A stretch of 39,961 nucleotides of DNA from an uncultured Clostridia bacterium (GTDB lineage: Bacteria > Bacillota > Clostridia > Oscillospirales > Acutalibacteraceae). A program made the translations under genes and the position numbers. Below the pieces are notes generated by a model. It did not search any database. It saw only the letters and a list, made by a program, of their open reading frames with translations, and was not told the DNA's origin. The DNA lies in contig CANARN010000017.1 in NCBI GenBank assembly GCA_947364045.1, positions 1-39,961 of the forward strand, written 5' to 3'. Shown here in pieces: positions 13,997 through 22,335 of the stretch (positions are counted from its first letter, which is position 1; every line of letters begins with the position of its first letter).

Positions 13997-14515
13997 CTAA
14001 ATATTAAAAAAGTCTATATTCTTTGGGTAAGTGTCATCAATCAAGCAGTATTTTACGCCGTGTAAACGGCACATTTTCAGCGTTTTCGCGTTGTCGTGTA
14101 TTAACACGTCCATTATATAGTCCGAGCGGCGCATTTCAATGACATTTTCGTACTTTATTATATCGTTATAATTGTTTCTTATGTATTTTTCACTCATCAC
14201 CAGACAGCAGTATTTAATCTCTGTAAGGTAATCAGGCTCAAAATCTTTTGCCCAATTAAAAGGGATATAGCACCCCTCAACAATAAGGTTTTGCTCGTTT
14301 TCAACGGCGGTTTTTATTATTTCTTTAACGATTTGCCATAGATATTCAGTAAGGGCTTCGTCACTGCTTTCGGGAGTTAAATCGGTGTGACCGCTTCTGA
14401 TAAGCCCCATTTTCAAATGGTCAATCGAGAGGTAGGGATAGCCGTATTTTTCAAGAAGCTTTTGCGCCAAAAGGGTTTTACCCGTGTGCGAAGCGCCTGA
14501 TATCAGTAAAATCAT
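13997..14515 (-). CDS. P-loop kinase-like protein
   Basis: This 172-residue protein starts with a strand and a Walker A motif GASHTGKT (7-14). LSIDHLKMGLIRSG follows as in adenylate/shikimate-kinase-like or zeta-toxin-like folds, then LIVEGCYIP as the Walker B strand with its acidic residue. Proteins of this type phosphorylate small molecules or tRNA-linked nucleotides; the substrate is unknown. GGAG lies seven bases before the ATG. It lies 28 bases downstream of the YhhN-like gene on the same strand and probably shares its transcript. Confidence 0.75.
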   Translation of the reverse strand: MILLISGASHTGKTLLAQKLLEKYGYPYLSIDHLKMGLIRSGHTDLTPESSDEALTEYLWQIVKEIIKTAVENEQNLIVEGCYIPFNWAKDFEPDYLTEIKYCCLVMSEKYIRNNYNDIIKYENVIEMRRSDYIMDVLIHDNAKTLKMCRLHGVKYCLIDDTYPKNIDFFNI

Positions 14516-14543
14516 ATATTTCTCCGAATAAAAATATTTATAA

Positions 14544-15254
14544 TTATTTCACAAATAAAATGCTTGTACCGAGCAGTATCTGACCGAGAAAATATGTAAC
14601 AATGTTAAATACTTTCAGCGGTCTGTTGCCGCCCATTCCGCCGAACATCAGCAGAACGATTGTAGCGTCGGAGGCAACAAACAGAACAGCGCCGAGCATA
14701 ACCGTTAAAAGAACGCCCGCATTAAAGCTCATACGGAATGAAAGCTGATATGCCGTTGTAAGCATTGTAGTGATTATTATAGCGTAAATCAAAACAGGGA
14801 AGGCAAAAGCTCCCAGCTTAATTTTCTTAATAAATTTAATTGCTATGCCGACAGCAACAATGCAAAGTGTGACGATTATAACCCTGTAATGAAAAACCTT
14901 TTCATTCGGGGTTATTTGCTTAATTGCGCAGGCAAAAGCAATTATGTAAAAAATATGACCTATTCCGAACGCGCCGCCGCCCATAGTTGCAATGGTATTT
15001 TTGTCAACAGGGTAGTGGATAAGCAGGTCGCCGACAAGCCCGAACAGCAGACCGAGCAGCATAAAAACAGAGAATGATGTATAGCTTTTGGAATAGAGCA
15101 GACAGCACAGCGCGCAAATCATAAACAGCGCAGAGCAAACCATTTTGTAGCCCAGTGACTTCATACATCTTTTAGGCCAAGCCGCCTTTAAAAACTTCGG
15201 CACAAAATAAAACTCCGCCAATACTGCGAGCGCATAAACAGCCATATAAATCAT
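14544..15254 (-). CDS. YhhN-family membrane protein
   Basis: This 236-residue protein has about eight membrane helices. Typical YhhN features are LLFGLVGDLLI (GD in a membrane helix, about 67-77) and GGGAFGIGHIFYIIAFA (about 92-108). The later segment VASDATIVL (about 193-201) supplies the conserved acidic residue. Mammalian TMEM86 members of this family are lysoplasmalogenases, and the bacterial ones are thought to act on ether lipids. AGGGG lies before ATG 15254. It forms a two-gene unit with the P-loop protein. Confidence 0.8.
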   Translation of the reverse strand: MIYMAVYALAVLAEFYFVPKFLKAAWPKRCMKSLGYKMVCSALFMICALCCLLYSKSYTSFSVFMLLGLLFGLVGDLLIHYPVDKNTIATMGGGAFGIGHIFYIIAFACAIKQITPNEKVFHYRVIIVTLCIVAVGIAIKFIKKIKLGAFAFPVLIYAIIITTMLTTAYQLSFRMSFNAGVLLTVMLGAVLFVASDATIVLLMFGGMGGNRPLKVFNIVTYFLGQILLGTSILFVK

Positions 15255-15286
15255 AATTTTTACCCCTTAATTAACCCTAAAATAAA

Positions 15287-15325
15287 CGAAGCACGGATTT
15301 TAATTGCCCGCTTCCGTGCTTCGTT
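15287..15325. terminator. Strong hairpin upstream of the YhhN-like gene
   Basis: AACGAAGCACGGA pairs with TCCGTGCTTCGTT (13 perfect pairs) around 13 bases. On the minus strand it is followed by TTTATTTTAG, so it may stop minus-strand readthrough or attenuate the YhhN-like gene. Confidence 0.5.
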
Positions 15326-15382
15326 AATATTTTAACATATATCTGTGTAAGTTTCAAGGAGTAATATGATATTTGCTTTGTG

Positions 15383-15411
15383 AAACAGTACAAAATTAAT
15401 ACTGTTTTTTT
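15383..15411 (+). terminator. Intrinsic terminator before the frameshifted ABM gene
   Basis: AAACAGTA/TACTGTTT (8 perfect pairs), then seven T. No plus-strand gene precedes it, so it ends either a short RNA or an attenuated leader of the next gene. The rest of 15255-15475 shows nothing more. Confidence 0.6.
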
Positions 15412-15475
15412 GTTGCTGTTGTTATTAAAATATGCAAATATTAAGATATAAATAATTTCGGAGGAAAGCGATAGT

Positions 15476-15770
15476 ATGAAAATCACAGTTAATATTTATT
15501 ATACGGGTGAGGGGGATAATGCCCGCAATTTTGCGACGGAAATGGTGCAGAGCGGCACGGCAGATAAAATCAGGCAGGAGGAGGGGGAATATAAGATATG
15601 AATATTTCTTCCCTATGGACGATCCGTGTACTGTTCTTTTAATTGATGAGTGGAAAAATGAAGAGGCAATTGACCTGCATCACAAAAGCGAAATGATGGA
15701 AACGGTTGCGTCGCTTAGAAAAAAGTATAAGCTTAAAATGCGTGTGGAGAGGTTTATTACGGAAAAATAA
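15476..15770 (+). pseudogene. ABM-domain (antibiotic biosynthesis monooxygenase-like) protein, frameshifted
   Basis: GGAGG precedes ATG 15476, which opens MKITVNIYYTGEG and runs to a stop at 15599. The other frame carries the rest, RYEYFFPMDDPCTVLLIDEW, then HHKSEMMETVASLRKKY. Joined at the GGGGG run (15583-15587, one G too many) they give one protein of about 97 residues with the ferredoxin-like ABM fold of quinol monooxygenase-like YgiN relatives (pattern F..M..P....L.E.W....A...H). The long second frame starting at 15507 is therefore not a gene of its own. A recent inactivation or a sequencing error are both possible. Confidence 0.75.
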
Positions 15771-15824
15771 ACAATTAAACTGAATAATATTCCGTAATCT
15801 TATTTGTATACAGACAGAAAAAGA

Positions 15825-15857
15825 CCTTAAAAAGCGTTTGGCTCTTTAAGGTCTTAG
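15825..15857. terminator. Terminator of the zinc-ribbon gene
   Basis: AAGACCTTAAA pairs with TTTAAGGTCTT; on the minus strand TTTTTCTG follows. It also stands 50 bases behind the ABM gene and may serve both. Confidence 0.75.
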
Positions 15858-15873
15858 ATTTATAATTTACAAG

Positions 15874-17361
15874 CTATGAAATATAATAATCGGTGTAATC
15901 GTCGCCGTAGTAGTCATCGCTGTAATCATTATAGTAGTCATCGTAATAATTGTCGTAGTAGTTCTTTCGCTCTTCTTCCAATTTTTTGATTAACTCTTTT
16001 GCTTCGTCAATGTCCTTTTTGTAAGCGTCGGTTTTCGGAGCTGAAAAATCTTCTGATTTGGAAATTTCAACTTTTACTTTAACCGTGTCAGATGAAATGC
16101 CGCTTTTTTCTTTTACCTTAACATTTATTGCGGTGATTTCGCTTTTTGCCATTTCAATGTCAACTGTAATTGAAATATCTTCATCTGCGCCTTCAAGCGT
16201 ATCAAAGAATTCATTGACAGTTTCGTCAAAAGTAGGAATATCGTCTGAATCGATTTCTTCGCCTATGGAGTCCTTTGCAATTTCAACACCCTTGTCATAA
16301 GAATCCTTTAACAGCGGCTCTAAAATGTCAAACAGAGCTTTAACAGCTTTTTCAACAGGAATGTTAAAGGAATAAACAGTGGTTTTACCTTCCTTTGTAA
16401 CTGTCAGACCGAGGTTTTCTTCAAGCCATTTTTTATCGGTAAGGCATTTTTGAAGTTCTTTTTCTGTCTGTTTTACAAGCTTTTGGTCAACCTTAAGGTT
16501 CATTTTGTCAAAGTCTATATCGGAATCGGAATATTTTTTAATAATTTCCATAAATTCCTTTTCAGCTTCTTCCGTTGTTTTGTCGCCGTTGGCGGCGTCA
16601 AAGGCAATTGAAATAAAGCCGAAAATAATATCGTTAATTTCGCTTTCTTCAATGCCGAACACTTCGGCATAGTATTGGTAAAGGGAGTCGGCGTCAGTTA
16701 ATTCACCGTCTTCATATATCATTTGATATCCGTTGTAGACATACATTTCCAAATCGCTGTCATCAACGTCCAGATGAAAGCCTAATTCATCGTCATTTGC
16801 ATTAAGGAATGCTTCAAAATTTACCTTTTCGCCTTCCAATGAAGACTTGCCGTTCACAAGGTCGATTCTTTTGCTCTTTAAGTCAAATTTGACATCAGCG
16901 GAAACCTTTATATCATCGTAACCGTTGTCAACAGATACATTGTAATTGTAAGCCTGACCGGACGTTACAAGCTTTGAAAATCCCTTGCCGATTTTAACAA
17001 GAGGACTGTTAAGCTTTACGGCGGCAAACGAACCTACACCTATTAAAGCCGCAAGAACAATTGCAACGGGTATAAGAATTAAAGCGAGCTTTAATCCCTT
17101 TTTCATTTTCTTAGGCGCAGGTGGCATTTCGTTTACGGAAAATGCAGGAGGCGCAAAGGGCGCTTCGGGTGTGCTTAACAAGGTTGTTTCAGGCTCGGGG
17201 TTATAATTTGCTTCGGGAGTATATGCGTAGGTGCTTTCGGAATAATCTTCAGAAAGAATTTCTGTTTCGGGGACAGGGCTGCTTGCTGTAAGACGTGAAC
17301 CGCAATCTGCGCAAAACAGAGCGTTGTCTTCATTTTGCTTTCCGCAATTTGAGCAAAACAT
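15874..17361 (-). CDS. Zinc-ribbon membrane-anchored protein with Tyr/Asp-rich tail
   Basis: This 495-residue protein begins with a zinc ribbon (C3, C6, C17, C20; FCSNCGKQN then FCADCGSRL). A proline- and acid-rich linker (25-85) and a membrane helix (about 90-115, preceded by KKMKKGLK) follow. The outer region of about 345 residues repeats amphipathic strands and helices and recalls lipoprotein-like or DUF4179-like sensor domains. The last 35 residues are almost wholly Tyr, Asp and Asn. The cytoplasmic ribbon and outer domain suggest a sensor or cell-surface scaffold; function is not known. AAGGAG lies eight bases before the ATG. It is monocistronic. Confidence 0.7.
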   Translation of the reverse strand: MFCSNCGKQNEDNALFCADCGSRLTASSPVPETEILSEDYSESTYAYTPEANYNPEPETTLLSTPEAPFAPPAFSVNEMPPAPKKMKKGLKLALILIPVAIVLAALIGVGSFAAVKLNSPLVKIGKGFSKLVTSGQAYNYNVSVDNGYDDIKVSADVKFDLKSKRIDLVNGKSSLEGEKVNFEAFLNANDDELGFHLDVDDSDLEMYVYNGYQMIYEDGELTDADSLYQYYAEVFGIEESEINDIIFGFISIAFDAANGDKTTEEAEKEFMEIIKKYSDSDIDFDKMNLKVDQKLVKQTEKELQKCLTDKKWLEENLGLTVTKEGKTTVYSFNIPVEKAVKALFDILEPLLKDSYDKGVEIAKDSIGEEIDSDDIPTFDETVNEFFDTLEGADEDISITVDIEMAKSEITAINVKVKEKSGISSDTVKVKVEISKSEDFSAPKTDAYKKDIDEAKELIKKLEEERKNYYDNYYDDYYNDYSDDYYGDDYTDYYIS

Positions 17362-17486
17362 AATTTAACTCCTTTAAAATAAGATTTTTATATAAATATA
17401 ATACATTTATACAATTTCATTATATATTGTATTGCAGATAAAGTCAATATTTGTCGTAATTGTACGGTATTATATATTTAAATAAA

Positions 17487-17520
17487 AAACCTCAAAAAGC
17501 CATAAGGATTTTTGAGGTTT
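17487..17520 (-). terminator. Terminator of the large lipoprotein gene
   Basis: AAACCTCAAAAA/TTTTTGAGGTTT; read on the minus strand it is followed by TTTTTTATTT. Confidence 0.85.
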
Positions 17521-17529
17521 GCTGTATTA

Positions 17530-19725
17530 TCAGGAAATTTTTACACAGTCACGCGCATTTACCGTAATACCGTTAATTTTTACGCTTTTTTCAGTATAAT
17601 TCACATAAACCTTTGCGCTGTTGTTATATTCGGCGCAGAACACGCCCGACTGAACTTCATAATGGGACGTCATACGCGCGCCGCGTAAATCCGAAAGAAT
17701 GTCGCTTGCTTTAACACAGTAGGAAACGATTTCGTTTATATTGTTGTTGTAGCCGTATTTGTCGTTGGCGTCTGTATTTACACAGTACCAGTCGGCAGAG
17801 GGGACAGCACCGAATTCAACTGAGCGAAGAAATGTTTCTTCCGGATTTTCACTTAAATTTATACTGTTTAAGCTGTAATCGTAGGTACCGTGAAGAATCA
17901 GAGATGCGAACGGAATTGCTCGGTAGGCGTCATTTTCCTTGCGGGATACGGTACTCTGAGGAATGTCGGAAATTACGCTTACATTTTTCAGCGAATAGAA
18001 ATTACCCTTGCTTATCATAACGGGCTTGTTTGAGGAAAGAACGGGAATGAGAGCCGAAATTTCTTTTTTACTGCTTTCTCTCGGGTAAAAGTCTGCTGAA
18101 TAGTCGGAATAAAGCACTGTGCCTATGTCGCTTAATGCAAATCCGTCGAAAGAAATATCGGAAGAGTTATTTAAAATTTCCTCAATTACGTCTTCAAGCT
18201 CCGACATTTTAAGGTAGCCGCGTTTTGCAGAGGAAAGGTTAAGGGTTGAAGCTGCGGCGGAATATGTCATTTTGCTTCCGTAAAGGTTTTTTGCTTTGTT
18301 TCCCGAAGCTTTTTTGACTGACAGAATAGGCGTGTCGATATATATCGGGAAATTCTGAGTTTTCATATATGAATAAAGCGAAGCGTAATCTTCTTTGCTT
18401 CCAAGCTGTTTAATGAAATCACCGAAATCTCCGCTTTCGCCGTTATTGGCGTCTGTAAACAAACCGCTTGCGTGAAGATAAACGCTGTTTATGCCCTTTG
18501 CCTTTAAAAGATTCATCAGTGTTTGCGCCTGCTCAAAGGTGGATTTTACCGTAAGCTTACCCTTTGAGTCTGAAAAGCCGAACTGCAAATTAACTACAAG
18601 AGGAAGAGAAGAATCGATTGCGCTTAAAGATTTAGAAGAGATTACAGAATTTCTGATAAGATTTTCACGGCAGGCTGTTGCCATTCCCGAATATGTAGCC
18701 GATTTTCCGGAAAGAAATCTGTAGCAAAGTCGGATTTCGCCGTTATACTCGTTCCCCAAAGCTTTAACCTGTTTGGTCTTTTTGGCTTCAGCGGAAACGT
18801 CGGTAACGGCAAATTCTGCGCCTACGCTGTTAAGTGAAGTGTCAGACAGCCTGAATGCGTTAATATCTGCTGCTGCGTCGCCGCTTTCAATAATACTGAG
18901 GAATGCTCCTTTTCCGTGTTTAATGCCGAAGGCTCCTAAGGGGGCGGAGGCTTTACCGCTGTTGATGACAGCAGGGTCATCGCCGTAAACCTTGAGGGAA
19001 ACGGGCGTGAAATCAGGGTCCTCAATTCCTGTTTTAATAATAGCTCCGTTTCCGTCCGGAACAAATATAAAGTCATCGGCATTTTTACTGCTGTATGCGC
19101 CGAAAGAGTTTAAAAGCTTAATTCTTTCAATATATACTCCCTTCGGAAGCTGAAGATTATTCATATTAACGGAGGCGTAAAACGAACCGTCGGAAAGGGT
19201 GTAGGACACGGTAATGTCAGCGCGTATGCTTTCTTCGGGCAGAGAGTTGATGTCAGCCTTGCCTGTTTCTGCGTCAATTGACAGAGAATATTTAACATTC
19301 ACGCCGTTTGTTGTTTTTTCAAAGCTGAAATTGCCGAAGCAAACCGAGCTGTCCTGTGTGTTTAAAGCGTATTGCTTTCCGCTTTCCGTCAAAAGCACTG
19401 CTTCAAGCGCCGAAAAGCTGAGAGATTTATCTTCCTTGTCAGAGGGGAGCGTACTCCAGAATACATCGGACGAGGTGTCAAGGATTCCTACTGACGAAGT
19501 CGTTTTGTCAAAATAAAGCTCAATAAGCCCTGATTTGCAGATTGCTTCATAAGAGCTGCGCGTAGCTTTATGAAATTTGTCGCCAGAGAATTCAGGAGAA
19601 ATATTTTCAAATGATGCGCTTTTAATTTTGGTAAGCATTACGGGCGAACAGGAGGAAAAAAGCAATGCCATCGAAAGCCCCATTGCTGTTACTGTAAGAA
19701 TAATACCAATCAGTTTTTTGCTCAT
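17530..19725 (-). CDS. Large probable lipoprotein, DUF5696-like
   Basis: The frame is open further upstream, to 19851, but that part lies before the likely promoter. I therefore start at ATG 19725 (MSKKLIGIILTV, about 731 residues), though no good ribosome site stands before any candidate. The N-terminus is a lipoprotein-type signal ending LLFSSC. The body holds beta-rich segments, then from about residue 330 a probable TIM-barrel-like domain (GINSVYLHASGLF, DGFALSDIGTVLYSDY) of the kind called DUF5696, which is found beside sugar transporters and glycan enzymes in Clostridia. The ending is a small beta domain. It probably handles or binds glycans at the outer membrane face; no enzymatic activity is established for the family as far as I know. 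Confidence 0.65.
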   Translation of the reverse strand: MSKKLIGIILTVTAMGLSMALLFSSCSPVMLTKIKSASFENISPEFSGDKFHKATRSSYEAICKSGLIELYFDKTTSSVGILDTSSDVFWSTLPSDKEDKSLSFSALEAVLLTESGKQYALNTQDSSVCFGNFSFEKTTNGVNVKYSLSIDAETGKADINSLPEESIRADITVSYTLSDGSFYASVNMNNLQLPKGVYIERIKLLNSFGAYSSKNADDFIFVPDGNGAIIKTGIEDPDFTPVSLKVYGDDPAVINSGKASAPLGAFGIKHGKGAFLSIIESGDAAADINAFRLSDTSLNSVGAEFAVTDVSAEAKKTKQVKALGNEYNGEIRLCYRFLSGKSATYSGMATACRENLIRNSVISSKSLSAIDSSLPLVVNLQFGFSDSKGKLTVKSTFEQAQTLMNLLKAKGINSVYLHASGLFTDANNGESGDFGDFIKQLGSKEDYASLYSYMKTQNFPIYIDTPILSVKKASGNKAKNLYGSKMTYSAAASTLNLSSAKRGYLKMSELEDVIEEILNNSSDISFDGFALSDIGTVLYSDYSADFYPRESSKKEISALIPVLSSNKPVMISKGNFYSLKNVSVISDIPQSTVSRKENDAYRAIPFASLILHGTYDYSLNSINLSENPEETFLRSVEFGAVPSADWYCVNTDANDKYGYNNNINEIVSYCVKASDILSDLRGARMTSHYEVQSGVFCAEYNNSAKVYVNYTEKSVKINGITVNARDCVKIS

Positions 19726-19822
19726 AAAAATCGTCATACGGTAAACACACAGAATTATTAAAAGCATTATAATTATTCTGTATATGCAATACCGTTCCTT
19801 TCCGCGTATTTTTATAAAAAAC

Positions 19823-19851
19823 AGTATAACATATATTCCCGAAAAATACAA
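19823..19851 (-). promoter_or_regulatory. Promoter of the large lipoprotein gene
   Basis: On the minus strand TATACT (19828-19823) with TG three bases before it (extended -10) and a weak TTGTAT 17 bases upstream. The start point near 19816 rules out translation from the first ATG of the open frame. Confidence 0.5.
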
Positions 19852-20121
19852 ATTTCCTATTAAACGTAGTGGCAGCCGACTCGGCTGTCCGTTGAAAAGC
19901 TTAATTTTTCAGCATATTTTCCACGGTATGTCGGGTTATTGTCCCTGTACGCTTGTATATAAGTGAGCTTTTAATGATCATATATTGATGGACATACTGA
20001 TACTGAATACTTAATTCCTTATCATGTGGTTGACCGGTCAACAAGGGAGGAAGGTTATACGGGTATTTCAGATTATATATGTGCTGCTTACTCATTAAAA
20101 TAATTTAATATAAAATAAGAA
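19852..20121. other. Gap without supported genes
   Basis: Only a tight palindrome CAGCCG-ACT-CGGCTG (about 19873-19887) stands out. A 64-codon open frame on the minus strand (20095-19901) lacks a ribosome site and has no relatives that I recognise; it may be decayed coding DNA. Confidence 0.4.
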
Positions 20122-20158
20122 AAAGCTACCGAACAATTAAGTTGCGGTAGCTTTTAAA
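20122..20158 (-). terminator. Terminator of the LemA gene
   Basis: AAAAGCTACCG/CGGTAGCTTTT around 13 bases; on the minus strand TTTTTCTTATTTT follows. Confidence 0.85.
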
Positions 20159-20174
20159 ATTATAAAATGTTTTG

Positions 20175-20840
20175 TTAAATTCCCAACATCTCGTCGGAGA
20201 TTTCTTCTTCAGCAGAAAGCACAGCCTCGGCTGAAATGTCGTTCCATTTAAACAGCTTGCGGAAAATCGCAGTAGGGAATGTATGTATTTTAGTGTTGAA
20301 TTCTGCGGCGCTTGCGGCATAAGCGCTTTTGGCGTTATACAGAATATTTTCCGAACTCTCAATCTGTGAAAGCAATTTGTGCACGTGTTCGTTTGCTTTA
20401 AGTTCGGGGTAGCTTTCAACAACCGCGCGAAATTCGCCGCTGGTGCGTACTCTTACTGGCATTCTTGCCTTTCGGGCGTCAGCAAATTCTGAGTAAAGCT
20501 CTTTTTCTTCGCCTGCATATTTGTCCGCAACACGTGAAGCTTTTTCCAAAAGAGAATCACGTCTCTCAAGAGCTGCCTTAACCTCAGCCTCAGATTTTGA
20601 AACATTATATTTTAATTTTGTAGTCGAATTGTATTCAATAATGAAATTTACGATAAGTGCGAGAGTAATACCGCCGATATATACCCATTTGTCATACTTT
20701 GCAGGCAGAGCCTCTGTAGCCGGGTCATTAGGTATAAAAGCGCACAGTATCAGCAGTACAATAATTGATGAAATAATCATTGAAATAAACAGCATAAAGA
20801 GTTTAAATGCAATGTTATTGGTTATTTTATTCCAGTTCAT
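20175..20840 (-). CDS. lemA: LemA-family membrane protein
   Basis: This 221-residue protein has two N-terminal membrane helices (about 12-35 and 48-66). The LemA helical domain follows: LERRDSLLEKASRVADKYA, then EFRAVVESYPELKANEHVHKLLSQIESSENIL with the conserved YPxLKA block, and FNTKIHTFPTAIFRKLF. Most LemA proteins have one membrane helix; this one has two and lies in a slightly longer version. The molecular role of LemA is not settled. The ribosome site GGAG lies a few bases before the ATG. It is 24 bases downstream of purA on the same strand and has no promoter between, so it may be co-transcribed. Confidence 0.9.
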   Translation of the reverse strand: MNWNKITNNIAFKLFMLFISMIISSIIVLLILCAFIPNDPATEALPAKYDKWVYIGGITLALIVNFIIEYNSTTKLKYNVSKSEAEVKAALERRDSLLEKASRVADKYAGEEKELYSEFADARKARMPVRVRTSGEFRAVVESYPELKANEHVHKLLSQIESSENILYNAKSAYAASAAEFNTKIHTFPTAIFRKLFKWNDISAEAVLSAEEEISDEMLGI

Positions 20841-20864
20841 TTAATATCCTTCTCCTATTTACGG

Positions 20865-22139
20865 TCATCTGTAAATAATTGCTTCTCTTTCGGGTCCGTT
20901 TGATACCATATCAATCTTCTGACCAAGCTCATTTTCAATAAATTCGACATAAGCCTTGGCTTCAGCGGGAAGAGCGTTATAATCCTTAATTCCTTTTATG
21001 TCGCATTTCCAGCCTTTAAGTGTTGTTAAAACAGGCTTACAGCGTTTAAGGTCGGGCGTTGTCGGGAAATCCTTAATGATTTTGCCGTCAAGCTCATAGG
21101 CTGTGCATACCTTAATCTCGTCTAAGTAGGAAAGGCAGTCAAGAGCGGTCATAACAACCTTTGTAGCGCCCTGACATTCAATTCCGTAGCGAGTGGCAAC
21201 GCAGTCAAACCAGCCTACTCTTCGCGGCCTTCCGGTGGTTGCGCCGAATTCTCCCTTGTCGCCGCCGTGAATACGAAGCTCCTGAGCCTCGTCCTCGTCA
21301 AGAATTTCAGAAACGAATTCGCCTGCGCCGACAGCCGAGGAATAAGCCTTTGTAACAACGACAATTTCCTTTATCTCGTGAGGGGGAATACCCGCGCCGA
21401 CTGCGCCGTAGCCTGCAAGAGTTGAAGAGGATGTAACCATTGGGTAAATTCCGAAGTCAGGGTCTTTAAGCGTGCCGAGCTGACCTTCAAGAAGAATGTT
21501 TTTACCCTCTTTAATTGCGTCGTGCAAAAGCTTGTGAGTGTCGCAAACGTACGGAGCGATTTTTTCTTTATATTCCATACATGTGTTATAAAGCTCTTCT
21601 TCGGACAATAACGGCTTGTGATAAACGTGTTCCAATGTAAGATTTTTAAGCGTGCATATATTCTTTATCTTTGCTTTAAGAGTTTCATCGTCAAAAAGCT
21701 CATTTACCTGAATGCCGATTTTAGCGTATTTGTCCGAAAAGAACGGAGCAATGCCGCTTTTGGTTGAGCCGAATGCGTTTTTTCCAAGGCGTTCTTCCTC
21801 ATAAGTGTCAAGCAGAATGTGATAGGGCATAAGCAGCTGCGCTCTGTCAGATACGCAAAGATTGGGGTTAAGACCCGCTTCTTTAAGACTTTCAAGCTCG
21901 TTTATGAATTTGTTAATATCAAGAGCAACGCCGTTGCCTATAACGCATTTTACGTTTTCGTGGCAAACACCGCTGGGCATAAGGTGCAAAGCAAATCTGC
22001 CGTACTCGTTAATAATGGTATGACCTGCGTTTGCGCCGCCCTGAAAACGAATAACAATGTCAGCTTCACCTGCAAACATATCGGTGATTTTGCCTTTTCC
22101 TTCGTCGCCCCAGTTGGCGCCGACAATAGCTTTAACCAT
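20865..22139 (-). CDS. purA: Adenylosuccinate synthetase
   Basis: PurA joins IMP and aspartate with GTP, the first step from IMP to AMP. It has 424 residues, the usual bacterial length. The N-terminal P-loop GDEGKGK (11-17) and the FQGGANAGHTI loop are intact, as are GTTGRPRRVGWFD (IMP/GTP site) and the C-terminal VSNGPERE. AAGGAGAG precedes the ATG. A terminator-like hairpin stands directly before the ribosome site (22159-22176), a possible control point. Confidence 0.98.
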   Translation of the reverse strand: MVKAIVGANWGDEGKGKITDMFAGEADIVIRFQGGANAGHTIINEYGRFALHLMPSGVCHENVKCVIGNGVALDINKFINELESLKEAGLNPNLCVSDRAQLLMPYHILLDTYEEERLGKNAFGSTKSGIAPFFSDKYAKIGIQVNELFDDETLKAKIKNICTLKNLTLEHVYHKPLLSEEELYNTCMEYKEKIAPYVCDTHKLLHDAIKEGKNILLEGQLGTLKDPDFGIYPMVTSSSTLAGYGAVGAGIPPHEIKEIVVVTKAYSSAVGAGEFVSEILDEDEAQELRIHGGDKGEFGATTGRPRRVGWFDCVATRYGIECQGATKVVMTALDCLSYLDEIKVCTAYELDGKIIKDFPTTPDLKRCKPVLTTLKGWKCDIKGIKDYNALPAEAKAYVEFIENELGQKIDMVSNGPEREAIIYR

Positions 22140-22158
22140 AAGTTAATTCTCTCCTTAA

Positions 22159-22176
22159 AAGGCGGAAATCCGCCTT
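22159..22176 (-). promoter_or_regulatory. Terminator-like hairpin in the purA leader
   Basis: AAGGCGG-ATTT-CCGCCTT (7 perfect pairs, 4-base loop), followed on the minus strand by TTTT and then the ribosome site AAGGAG. It could attenuate purA or occlude its ribosome site. Confidence 0.45.
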
Positions 22177-22297
22177 GATAAAAATACGTAAGTATTATAT
22201 ATTTTTCACAAACTCTTGTCAACGAAAAGAGAATAAAAAAGTAACAAAAAGTAATATAAAGATGATATGCGAATATAAGCATTTTAACAATAAAAAA

Positions 22298-22321
22298 TCC
22301 CGTCGGGAATGAACCGACGGG
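22298..22321 (-). terminator. Terminator of the CofE-like gene
   Basis: TCCCGTCGG/CCGACGGGA around seven bases; the minus strand continues with TTTTTTATTG. Confidence 0.9.
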
Positions 22322-22335
22322 AAACATTGTGATGT

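Noticed and set aside
15277-15486. 69-codon minus-strand open frame near the YhhN-like gene
   Set aside because: It runs through the strong hairpin and the terminator and has no start signal.
19901-20095. 64-codon minus-strand open frame
   Set aside because: No ribosome site, no recognisable motif; could be decayed DNA. Reported only as part of the gap.
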